From contig CM067590.1 of NCBI GenBank assembly GCA_034336665.1, positions 124,001-188,000 on the forward strand: a stretch of 64,000 nucleotides of DNA, read 5' to 3'. The notes beneath the pieces are model-generated. The model was not told where the DNA came from and ran no database searches. It saw only the letters and a list, made by a program, of their open reading frames with translations. The position numbers were made by a program, and so were the translations under genes. Shown here piece after piece: positions 45,401 to 59,250 of this stretch. This DNA comes from Luscinia megarhynchos. Taxonomy: Eukaryota > Chordata > Aves > Passeriformes > Turdidae. Every line of letters starts with the position of its first letter. Positions within the stretch are counted from its first letter, which is position 1.

Positions 45401-46142
45401 CCAGCTGTGGGATCCCTCATTCCCCATCCCTTATCCCATTTCCAGGTACAGGGATCCCCTTTTCCCATCCCTGATCCCATTTCCCACCCCTGATCCCATT
45501 TCCAGCTGTGGGAATCCCATTTTCCAGCTGCGGGAATCCCATTTCCCATCCCTGCTCCCATTTCCAGCTGCGGGAATCCCATTTCCCCATCCCATATTCC
45601 ATTTCCAGGTGCGGGAATCCCCTTTTCCCATCCCTGATCCCTTTTCCCTCCCCTGCTCCCATTTCCAGCTGCGGGAATCCCCTTTTCCGGCTCCCCTGTG
45701 ATCCCATTTCCCCCATCCCTGCTCCCATTTCCGGGGCTGCGGGATCCCATTTCCCATCCTGCTCCCATTTCCAGCTGCAGGGAATCCCATTTCCCCATCC
45801 CTGCTCCCCATTTCCAGCCGCGGGAATCCCATTTCCCATCCCTGCTCCCATTTCCAGCTGCGGGGATCCCATTTTCCCACCCCTTTTCCCCTTTCCAGCT
45901 GCGGGAATCCCCTTTTGGGCTCGCCCAGCCTGACCCAGAGCCGGCACAGCCGCCACCTAGGGGCGTGCGCGGCGGCGCTGGCGCGGCTCGGGGACATCGG
46001 GGACATCGGTGGCTGCGGGGACCTGGCGGTGGCAGCCGAGCAGCTGCGGGTGGCCCGGCGGGAGCTGGGCAGGATCACCGGGCACGTGGGTGCCAATGAC
46101 ATCCTGGATGTCATTTTTCGGGATTTTTGTGTCGGGAAGTGA
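30425..46142 (+). CDS. GTPBP3: GTPBP3 gene span (mitochondrial tRNA modification GTPase, MnmE family), introns included
   Basis: GTPBP3 works with MTO1 in the mitochondrial matrix to install the taurinomethyl group on wobble uridine 34 of several mt-tRNAs. Nine exons join in phase except for one missing base in exon 8. Visible domains: presequence (exon 1 and start of exon 2), N-terminal folate-binding/dimerisation domain (exons 2-4), helical domain (exons 4-5, and exon 9), and the inserted G domain (exons 6-8). The G domain shows [19 protein letters not shown] and NKAD. The C-terminus is FCVGK with the family Cys. Predicted length is about 702 residues with the exon 2 repeat and about 489 without it (human about 490). 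The gene is interrupted by a 100-N gap in intron 8, and its 3' end occurs twice around the gap. Confidence 0.96.
30540..30830. repeat. Minisatellite in GTPBP3 intron 1
   Basis: About 20-30 bp units: GGGAGGGGTCTCACCTGGGG with AAGGGATCCATGGGGA variants. Confidence 0.8.
30874..31760 (+). CDS. GTPBP3: GTPBP3 exon 2, containing an in-frame tandem repeat
   Basis: Acceptor CTCCCGCAG at 30865-30873, donor GTGCGG at 31761. It opens with [13 protein letters not shown] (presequence), then about 640 nt of 9-bp repeat, then the conserved [20 protein letters not shown] and the [11 protein letters not shown] end. The frame is open from the acceptor through the array into the conserved part. Because the unit is 9 bp, other frames are also open there, so openness alone does not prove translation. 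The array may instead be spliced out, since its units contain CAG|GT. Confidence 0.85.
30916..31563. repeat. 9-bp coding-frame minisatellite, CAG|GTGACA unit, in GTPBP3 exon 2
   Basis: About 70 units of 9 bp: ACAGGTGAC, ACAGGTGTC, AGAGGTCAC, CCAGGTGGC and similar. In the GTPBP3 frame each is Gly-X-Y ([15 protein letters not shown] and so on), with few breaks in the Gly periodicity. The insertion sits between 'PPAG' and 'GDTIFALSS', which are almost adjacent in the mammalian protein. Confidence 0.92.
31765..32870. repeat. G-rich minisatellite in GTPBP3 intron 2
   Basis: Units of about 18-25 bp, GGGGTTTGGGGGGACAAATT / GGGATGGATTTGGGGTTTG. It includes three copies of the exon 2 3' end near 32140-32162, 32551-32575 and 32693-32718 (GACCCCAT.GGT.TCTGGTTCCC). 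Many GGGG runs lie on the transcribed RNA strand. Confidence 0.93.
33022..33108 (+). CDS. GTPBP3: GTPBP3 exon 3
   Basis: 87 nt, acceptor CCCCCAG, donor GTGAGC. It encodes [20 protein letters not shown] and [10 protein letters not shown], the N-terminal-domain core of MnmE proteins. Confidence 0.97.
33109..35282. repeat. GTPBP3 intron 3: three minisatellite arrays and a copy of the exon 3 end
   Basis: 33120-33645: CCCTTTGGCACCCCAAAATG, 21 bp, about 24 copies. 33646-33683: a copy of the exon 3 3' end and donor (GGGCTGCTGCAGGCCCTGGG then TGAGCCCC). 33690-33920: CACCCCAAAATGTCCCTTTT. 34000-35270: about 100-180 bp units with CATCCCTTTGTGATCCC, GAGAATTCTCTCA and CCATTCCCCCATTCCC. Confidence 0.9.
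35283..35485 (+). CDS. GTPBP3: GTPBP3 exon 4
   Basis: 203 nt, acceptor CTCCCAG, donor GTGCGG. It encodes [40 protein letters not shown] and [20 protein letters not shown]. This is the conserved 'GEF..RAF..GKLDL..AEGL.DLI.A.TEAQ' block of the family. Confidence 0.98.
35486..36365. repeat. Minisatellite in GTPBP3 intron 4
   Basis: Unit of about 24 bp, GTGGCTACCAAACCCTGCTC, more than 30 copies. Its left part contains a second copy of the exon 4 3' end and donor at about 35608-35640 (GGAGCCACACCCTGACACAG then GTGGGGCTCC). Confidence 0.93.
36408..36480 (+). CDS. GTPBP3: GTPBP3 exon 5
   Basis: 73 nt, acceptor CCCGGCAG, donor GTGAGA. It encodes [20 protein letters not shown] and VLSR, the conserved 'A..EA.IDF.EDD' helix. 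Confidence 0.97.
36481..37550. repeat. Two minisatellites in GTPBP3 intron 5
   Basis: 36490-36985: GTGTCACCAGTGTGTCACCT-type 10-bp units. 37000-37550: TATTTGGGGTGTGGACAGGG with GGTCTCTCCC, about 45-60 bp. Confidence 0.9.
37577..37720 (+). CDS. GTPBP3: GTPBP3 exon 6 (P-loop)
   Basis: 144 nt, acceptor CCCGCAG, donor GTGAGT. It encodes [20 protein letters not shown] and then [29 protein letters not shown] is the G1/P-loop that binds GTP phosphates. Confidence 0.98.
37745..38504. repeat. Minisatellite in GTPBP3 intron 6 whose unit contains the exon 7 acceptor
   Basis: About ten to twelve copies of a ~62-bp unit: GGTGTCCCTCGGTGTCCCCA followed by GGGCATTGTGTCACCC and GTGGGTGGGGGG..GGGACAAT. The last unit's CTCGGTGTCCCCAG is the real acceptor used before exon 7. 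Confidence 0.93.
38505..38670 (+). CDS. GTPBP3: GTPBP3 exon 7 (G2 and G3)
   Basis: 166 nt, donor GTGAGA. It encodes [40 protein letters not shown] and [21 protein letters not shown] is the G2 loop and DTAG the G3 motif. Confidence 0.98.
38700..39448. repeat. Large tandem repeat in GTPBP3 intron 7 with copies of the exon 8 acceptor and 5' end
   Basis: Five units of about 165-190 bp counting the real one. Each has TCAGACCCAAAGGTGACA, then CC(A/G)C.TTGTCCCCAG|GCTG and variable amounts of the exon 8 start (TGCCAGGCTGACCTGGTGCT, CCACCTCAGTGTC), then a TTTTGGGG-rich spacer. Decoy AG positions are near 38751, 38926, 39093 and 39259. The full-length exon 8 follows the last copy. Confidence 0.92.
39449..39714 (+). 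CDS. GTPBP3: GTPBP3 exon 8 (G4), one base short
   Basis: 266 nt where 267 would keep phase, donor GTGAGT. It encodes [20 protein letters not shown], then [14 protein letters not shown] (NKAD is G4) and [12 protein letters not shown]. After this the family frame ([13 protein letters not shown]) continues only if one base is restored near 39675, as in a run GG/GGG. This is probably a sequence error rather than a mutation. Confidence 0.93.
39715..44387. repeat. First copy of the GTPBP3 3' region (left contig end)
   Basis: From about 39817 to 44387 the sequence repeats in the same order as 44488 to about 49410. The order is CCCAT pentamer array (39940-40450), TTTCCAGCTGCGGGAATCCC array (40460-40980), exon 9-like segment (40979-41212), ATTAAA (41241), A-rich GTCCAGAAAAA array (41290-42100), GGAATAAATCC array (42420-43090), ~170-bp units (43100-43990) and GTCACCTGT array (44030-44387). 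This copy differs mostly by short indels, many in homopolymers, which suggests an unmerged contig overlap. Confidence 0.9.
40979..41212 (+). pseudogene. GTPBP3: Broken extra copy of GTPBP3 exon 9
   Basis: Matches 45899-46142 closely but with several one- to three-base indels. The frame is broken (including TAG at GGGGCGTAGCGCGGG), and DILDVIF becomes out of frame through CCTGATGTCATTTTCGGG. It still ends FCVGK-stop in one frame. It is either an assembly duplicate with unpolished bases (favoured) or a real decayed tandem copy. Confidence 0.8.
44388..44487. other. Assembly gap (100 N)
   Basis: Exactly 100 N, the conventional size for a scaffold gap of unknown length. The flanks overlap each other, see 39715-44387. 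Confidence 0.99.
44488..45898. repeat. GTPBP3 intron 8, right copy: CCCAT array and exon 9 acceptor-like array
   Basis: 44590-45375: (CCCAT)n with CCCTGTATCCCAT units, about 0.8 kb. 45400-45898: about a dozen ~35-60 bp units of the form CCCATTTCCAGCTGCGGGAA then TCCC(A/C)TTTTCCC. These repeat the real exon 9 acceptor and its first bases (TTTCCAG|CTGCGGGAATCC). Confidence 0.93.
45899..46142 (+). CDS. GTPBP3: GTPBP3 exon 9 (terminal exon, intact copy)
   Basis: 244 nt, acceptor CCTTTCCAG. It completes the split Leu codon of exon 8 and reads [20 protein letters not shown], then [20 protein letters not shown], then [16 protein letters not shown] and TGA at 46140-46142. The C-terminal Cys in FCVGK matches the family's catalytic-site cysteine motif (C-I/V-G-K). 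Confidence 0.97.
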
Positions 46143-46170
46143 CGCTGGCACTCGTGGGGTTGTCACCGGG

Positions 46171-46176
46171 ATTAAA
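46171..46176 (+). terminator. Probable GTPBP3 poly(A) signal ATTAAA
   Basis: ATTAAA 29 bases after the stop codon, followed by GGTGGTGGTTGTGTTTGT, a GU-rich downstream element. The same motif is at 41241-41246 in the left copy. Confidence 0.65.
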
Positions 46177-46239
46177 CCTTTGGTGGCGTCCCCTCGGTGG
46201 TGGTTGTGTTTGTCCCCAAGCCCTAAATGTGGGGGGAAA

Positions 46240-47070
46240 TCTCTGGAAAGTCCCTGAAAAAAAAACAACAAAAAAGTCCAGAAAAAAAAGAACCAAACAA
46301 AAAAGGTCCAGAAAAAACCCGAAAAAGGTCAAGAAAAAAAACAACAAACAAAAAGTCCAGAGTAAGTCCAGAAAAACCCCCAAAAATATCTAGAAAAAAA
46401 CCCCAAAAGTCCCAGAAAAAAAACTTTAAAAGGTCCAGGAAAAAAAAGCCAGACAAGGCCCAGAAAAAAAACCCCCAAAAAGTCCAGAAAAAAAAGTCCA
46501 GAAAAAACCCCAAAAAATGCACACAAAAAACCCGAAAATGTCCAGAAAAAAAATACCAAAAAGGGTCAGAAAAACCCAAGAAAGGTCCCCCCCCAAAAAA
46601 ACGAAACCGAAAAGGCCCAGAAAGAATCCCCAAAAAGGCCCAGAAAAAATCCAGAAAAGGTCCAGGGGGAAAAAAAAAATCCAAAAATGTCCAGAAAAAA
46701 ACCCCAAAAAGACCAAGAAAAAAATCCTGGAAAAGCCCAGAAAAAACCCCAAAATGTCGAGAAAAAAGACCAAAAAGACCAGAAAAAAACCCCCAAAATG
46801 GTCCAGAAAAAAAACCAAAAAGGCACAGAAAAAAACCAAAATGTAGAGAAAAAAACCTCAAAATGTCCAGAAAAAAACACCAAAAGGTCCAGGAAAGAAA
46901 TCCCAGAATGCCAGGAAAAAAAAACCCAAAAAGGTCTAGAAAAAAAGATAAAATGTCCAGGGAAAAAAAAAAAAGTCCCAGAAAACACCCTCAAAATGTC
47001 CCGGGAAAACAACCCCAAAAATATCCAGAAAAAAACCAAAACGTCACAGAAAAAAAACCCCAAAATGCCC
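46240..47070. repeat. A-rich minisatellite GTCCAGAAAAAACCCCAAAA
   Basis: About 0.8 kb of ~20-bp units; left copy at 41290-42100. Lys/Pro-rich open frames are artefacts. 47071-47390 is non-repetitive with no gene seen. Confidence 0.92.
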
Positions 47071-47389
47071 CATTTCCTGGCCAGGGGCACAAATCTGGGG
47101 TCCCGCTGGTGGCACTGCCACCCTCGGGGCGGTGACATCTCCTGGGGACACCCGCGGGCTCGGAAAGCGCCTGGAGCTCCGAGATTATCCATGGAGGAAT
47201 TCCAGGAAATCCTGAGACGATTTGTCACTCTTTTTGTCACTTTTTTTTTGTCACCTCCCGGGCAGGAAGGAGCGGGGGGAGGGGACGCGGTGGCACCGCC
47301 ACCCCCGGAGGTTTGGGGACACTGGGGACACTCGGTGGCGCCGAGGAGCGCGCGGGGCAGGAAAAGGATTTTCCACAGGAAAGGCGGCT

Positions 47390-48095
47390 GGAAAATCCCG
47401 GGAACAAATTCTGGGAAAATATTCTGGGAATAAATCCTGGTGGGGAAATCCTGGGAATAAATTCTGGGAATGAAAAAATCCCGGGAATAAATTCTGGGAA
47501 TAAATCCTGGGGGTAAATCCTGGGAGTAAATCCTGGAAATAAATCCTGGGAAAAAAAACCCAGGAAAACATCCCAGGAATAAATCCTGGTGATAAATCCC
47601 AGGAATAAATCCCTGGTGATAAATACCAGGAATAAATCTTTTGAATAAATCCTGGGAGGAAATACTAGGAATAAATCCAGGGAATAAATCCTGTGAATAA
47701 ATCCCTGGTGATAAATACTGGGAATAAATCCTTTGAATAAATACCTGGGAATAAATCCTAGGAAAAAAATCCCAGGAATAAATTCTGGGAATAAATGCCA
47801 GGAATAAATACCAGGAATAAATCCTTTTAATAAATCCTGGGAGGAAATCCCTGGGAATAAATCCTGGGAACTAATAAATCTTGGGAATAAATCTCAGGAA
47901 TAAATCCTAGAAAGAGATCCCTGGGAATAAATTCTGGGAATAAATCCTGGGAATAAATGCGGGGGGAAATGCCTGGGAATAAATCTTGGGGAAAATCTCT
48001 GGGAATAAATCCAGGAAAAAATCCCTAGGAATAAATCCTGGGAATAAATTCCTGGAATAAATCTCTGGGAATAAATCCTGGGAATAAATCCCTGC
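47390..48095. repeat. Minisatellite of poly(A)-signal-like units, GGGAATAAATCCT
   Basis: A 13-16 bp unit containing AATAAA. I count about 34 AATAAA hexamers on the plus strand in about 0.7 kb. Left copy at 42420-43090. Confidence 0.95.
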
Positions 48096-48099
48096 CCCA

Positions 48100-48950
48100 C
48101 TCCAGGGGGACCAGGGGACAAGGACAAAGTGGTCCCTCACCCTCTGGGGACAAGGACATCCCCCAGACATTTCCCCCCCACTCTGTTCCAATCTAGGATG
48201 GAGTTCCCACTCCCCAAATCCTGATTTTTCCATGGATTTCCATCCATGAGAGCAACAAATTGTCACCAAATTCAGGACTGGGGGACAAGGCCATCCCTGT
48301 CCCTTGGGGACAAGGCCATCCCTGTCCCTGATCCTTTGGGGACAAGGCCACCCCTGTCCCTTGTCCCCAGCCATTCCCCCTCTCCGTGCCGCTCCAGGCT
48401 GGAATTCCCCCTCCCCAAATCCCATTTTTCCATGGATTTCCACACACACCAGCAGCGAATTGTCCCCAAATTAAGGACCAGGGGGCAAGGCCACCCCTGT
48501 CCCTCACCCTTTGGGGACAAGGACATCCCTGTCCCTTGTCCTTGAGCATTTCCCACCCTTCTGTGCAGATCTGGGGTGAAATTCCTGCTCCCAAATCCCG
48601 ATTTTTCCATGGATTTCCACACACACCAGCCGCGAATTCAGGACTGGGGGACAAGGAAATCCCTGTCCCTGTCCTTTGGGGACAAGGCCACCCCTGTCCC
48701 TCGTCCCCAGCCATTTCCTACCCCCCGTGCCGCTCCAGGCTGGAATTCCCCCTCCCCATTCCCGTTTTTCCATGGATTTCCACACACACCAGCAGCGAGT
48801 TGTCCCCAGATCCGGGGCTGGCTGTTGTCCCGCTCCAGCCAGGGGGGGTTACATCCTTTGGGGACAGCGGGGGGGGGTTGGGGACAGGGGACAGGGGGGC
48901 ACTGTGCCATCCGTGCTGCGGGCAGCACCTCCTGGGCAGCTCCTGCTTTT
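48100..48950. repeat. Tandem repeat of about 110-175 bp units
   Basis: About six imperfect units with CATGGATTTCCACACACACC, AGCAGCGAATTGTCCCC, GGGGACAAGGCCACCCCTGT and GCTCCAGGCTGGAATTCCC. Left copy at 43100-43990. Intergenic between convergent GTPBP3 and PLVAP. Confidence 0.85.
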
Positions 48951-49029
48951 CCAGGGGTTTTCCGGCATTATCCGCTGTGGGGAGAGGGACTGGGGTCAGT
49001 GGCACGGCCAGAGCGGGGAGGGGGCGGTG

Positions 49030-55633
<6,604 letters not shown>

Positions 55634-55720
55634 CCTCACCCCGCTTCTGGCCGCCCCACCCCGCCGGGATCCCGCTTTTTAGGGGGGCGGCGTTGGGGTG
55701 GAGCTGCTCCCGGCGCGGTG

Positions 55721-55726
55721 TTTATA
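55721..55726 (-). promoter_or_regulatory. PLVAP TATA box
   Basis: TATAAA on the minus strand in CTGGGATATAAACACC, about 90 bases upstream of the start codon. It predicts transcription starting near 55695 and a ~60-nt 5' UTR. Confidence 0.7.
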
Positions 55727-55799
55727 TCCCAGGATTTAATATTTCCTCCTGCCGGGCTCCTTCCTGCCGTGCCGGATGCTCCCGGGGACCCGCCGGGTT

Positions 55800-56660
55800 A
55801 TCCGGGCAAAGCTGCTGCTGCCGCTGGGATTGTTCCTGGAGAGGAGAGAGGAAAAGAAATTAAATAAATAAAAATAAATGGGGTTTCGTTCATTCCATCC
55901 CATTTCGGCGCCCTTGGGATTGTCTGGAATTGTCTGGGATTGTGTTCTGCCCCGAAATTCCCAGCGCCGGCGTGGGAATTCGATCCCGCTGGGATTGTTG
56001 TTCCTGGAGTGGAGAGGGGGAAAAACCATGGGATTTCATTCCTTCCATCCCATTTCGGTGCCCCTGGAATTGCCTGGAATTGTCTCCTGCCCTAAAATTC
56101 CCAGCCCCGGAATGGGAATTCCAGGGAATTCGATCCCACCGGGTTATCAGGGAGCTGGGATTGTTGTTCCTGGAGTGGAGAGGGGGAAAAAAACAAATTG
56201 GGATTTCATTTCTTCTATCCCATTTTGGTGCAAAGCACACCCCTGGAATTGTGTCCTGCCCCGAAATTCCCAGCCCTGGAATGGGAATTCCAGAGAATTC
56301 GATCCAGCCGGATTATCCTGGCAAAGCTGCTGCCGCTGGGATTGTTCCTGCAGAGGAGAGAGGAAAAAAAATAAATAAAAATAAATGGGGTTTCGTTCGT
56401 TCCACCCCATTTCGGCGCCCTTGGGACTGTCTGGAATTGTCTGGGATTGTGTTCTGCCCCGGAATTCCCAACCCTGGCATGGGAATTCCAGGGAATTCGA
56501 TCTCTCCGGGTTATCCGGGCTCTGGGATTCTTTATGGAGTGGAAAAGAGGGGGGAAAATTGAGATTTCATTCCTTCCATCCCATGTCAGTGCCCGAGCCG
56601 CTCTCCTGGAATTGTCTGGAATTGAATCCTGCCCCAAAATCATGGAATTCCATTCCTTCC
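55800..56660. repeat. Tandem repeat upstream of PLVAP (~170-bp unit)
   Basis: About five units sharing TCATTCCTTCCATCCCATTT, CGGTGCCCCTGGAATTGTC, CCCCGAAATTCCCAGCCCCG, GGAATTCGATCC and TTGTTCCTGGAGTGGAGAGG. Confidence 0.92.
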
Positions 56661-56689
56661 ATCCCATTTCGGTGCCCGGGGACAGGGAG

Positions 56690-57210
56690 GGGACAGAATT
56701 GAGGACAGGGATGGGGACAGGGATGAGGGACAAGGACGACGACAGGAAGGGAGGTGACAGGACTAGGGACAGGATTTGGGACAGGGTTGGGTCCAGGGTC
56801 AGGGACAGGATTGGGACAGGAGTGGGGACATGATTTGGGACAGGGACGGGGACAGGATTGGGGACAGGGACGGGGACAGGGATCGGGGGACAGGGAGGGA
56901 CAGGGTTGGGGACAGGGTTGGGGGACAGGGTTGGGGACAGAATCGGGGGACAGGATCGGGGACAGGGATCGGGGACAGGGTTGGGGACAGAATCGGGGAC
57001 AGGATCGGGGACAGGGATCGGGGACAGGGTTGGGGACAGGATTGGGGACAGGGAGGGACAGGACTGGGGACAGGGTCGGGGACAGGGATCGGGGACAGGG
57101 TTGGGGACAGGGTTGGGGACAGGATTGGGGACAGGGAGGGGACAGGACTGGGGACAGGGTCGGGGACAGGGATCGGGGACAGGGTTGGGGACAGGGTCGG
57201 GGACAGCTCT
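56690..57210. repeat. Minisatellite GGGGACAGGGTTGGGGACAG
   Basis: 12-20 bp units with ATCGGGGACAGG variants; higher-order repeat of about 70 bp. 57211-57340 between this and the next array is non-repetitive, no gene seen. Confidence 0.93.
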
Positions 57211-57344
57211 GCCGTGTCTTCCCAGCATCCCTGGTTCCACTTTGAAGCGGTTTCCAGGAAAGTTGGATTTTCCTGTGGCCGCATCCTGTGCAAAGGTCAG
57301 CGACACATCCTGGCCCCCCTGAGAACCCCCCCGGGCCCCTCGGG

Positions 57345-58080
57345 GGGATCCCCTCGTGTGCCCCTGACCGGCCGGGAGGGGACAGCAGTGACACCCCGGT
57401 GTCCTGAAACCCCAGGGAGGGGACAGCGGTGACACCCCGGTGTCCTGAAACCCCCGGGAGGGGACAGCGGTGACACCCCGGTGTCGTGAACCCCCCGGGA
57501 GGGGACAGCGGTGACACCCCGGTGTCCTGGGGGCGCTTCCAGCGGAACGCGGCTTCCTGGGATGGGGGAGACCCCAAACCCCAAATTCGGGGTTTGGGAA
57601 GGTTTGGGATGGGGAGGGGAACTGGGAATAGAAATCCTGAAACTGGGAATAGAAATCCGAAACTGGGAATAGAAATCCGAAACTGGGATCAGCGTTCCCG
57701 AACTGGGAGCAAAATTCCTGAACTGGGAATAAAGTTCCTGAACTGGGAATAGAACTGCCGAACTGGGAACCGAATTCCCGAGGCGGGAACAGAATTCCCG
57801 AACTGGGAATAGAATTGCTGAACTGGGAACAGAATTCCCGAGGCGGGAACAGAATTCTCGAACTGGGAATAGAATTGCTGAACTGGGAATAGAATTGCTG
57901 AACTGGGAACAGAATTTCCAACCGGGAAGAGAATTCCCGAACTGGGAACAGAATTCTCGAATTGGGAACAAAATTCTGGAACTGGCAATGGCATTTCCGA
58001 ACTGGGAAGAGAATTCCCTAACTGGGAATAGAAATCCTGAACTGGGAACAGAATTCCCCAACCGAGAACAGCGTTCCCAC
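57345..58080. repeat. Two minisatellites upstream of PLVAP
   Basis: 57365-57530: four copies of a 44-bp unit (GGGAGGGGACAGCGGTGACA, CCCCGGTGTCCTGAA). 57600-58080: GAACTGGGAATAGAATTCCC, 20-30 bp, about 22 copies. Confidence 0.93.
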
Positions 58081-58194
58081 GGAGTGTGATGGGTTAATTA
58101 GGGCGGGGGGTTAATTGGGGGGGGAAATCTGTGCTGATGCCGCGAAGGTGCGAGGAGCCCTGGGGACGGGATCAGGGGTGGAGCGACACGGGGA

Positions 58195-59250
58195 CATGGG
58201 GGGCAGTGTCCCCTCGGGGGGTCAGGAATGGGGATGTCCCCTCGGGGGGTGGCAGTGTCCCCTCGCGGGGGTGGCAGTGTCCCCTAAGGGGGTTCAGGGA
58301 TGGCAGTGTCCCTCACAGGATGGGTCAAGTGTGGCAGTGTCCCCTCGGTGGGGGCCAGGGATGGCAGTGTCCCTCACAGAGGGGGTCAGGGATGGCAGTG
58401 TCCCCTCGGGGGGGTGGCAATATCCCCTCGCGAGGGTGGCAGTGTCCCCTCGGGGGGGTCAGGGATGGCAGTATCCCCTCGCGAGGGTGGCAGTGTCCCC
58501 TCGAGGGGGGTGGCAATGTCCCCTCACGAGGGTGGCAGTGTCCCCTCGGGGGGGGTCAGGGATGGCAGTGTCCCCTCACGGGGGTGGCAGTGTCCCCTCG
58601 GGGGGGCCGCGGCTGACTCAGTGTTATTTGCAACTCAGGAAAAGGAAGCGGCGGTAGCTGAGAATGGCTCCGGCAGCGACACCGGCCGGGCCATCGCAGA
58701 CACTTCCCGGTCCCCAAGGGACCTGGCGGAGCAGCCAGGGCAGGAAACAGCCACCGGGCAGGGGTCAGCCCGCCACCCGCCCCCTCCCGGGGCCCCCAGG
58801 ATCCCCCCGGGGCCCCCCGGGCATCCTGTGGGGCTGGGGGATCGCGATATCCGCATGGGATGGGGACAGGGTGACAGTGGCGGTGACTGGATCGATGTCC
58901 CACAGCCTGGCCCTTCTCTGTGGGACGGGAACAAGGTGACAATGGCGGTGGTGACAGTGGCAGGAGCTGGTGTCCCACGTCCTGACCCCCCCAGACTCCC
59001 CCCGGGCATCCTGCAGTGCTTTGTGGTCGCGATATTCCCATGGGTTGCCGACAGGGTGACAGTGGTGGTGACAGTGGCGATGTCCCACAGCCCGGTCCCC
59101 GTCTATGGGATAGGGACAATGTGACAATGGCGGTGACAGGAGCTGAGATTCCACATCTTGACCCCCCTCGGGCATCCTGCAGGGTTTTGGTGTCTCGACA
59201 TCCCCATGGGCTGGGGACAAGGTGACAGTGGCCGTGGTGGACACCCCCAG
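58195..59250. repeat. Minisatellites at 58.2-59.25 kb
   Basis: 58195-58610: GGTGGCAGTGTCCCCTCGGG with GGTCAGGGATGGCA, about 22-45 bp. 58790-59250: about four ~125-bp units (GGGCATCCTG.., GATATCC.CATGGG, GACAGGGTGACAGTGG, TGTCCCACAGCC). 58611-58790 between them is unique. Confidence 0.88.

Noticed and set aside
46227..47135. Lys/Pro-rich open frames in the A-rich array
   Set aside because: Repeat artefact of GTCCAGAAAAAACCCC units; no stop because the unit avoids stops in that frame.
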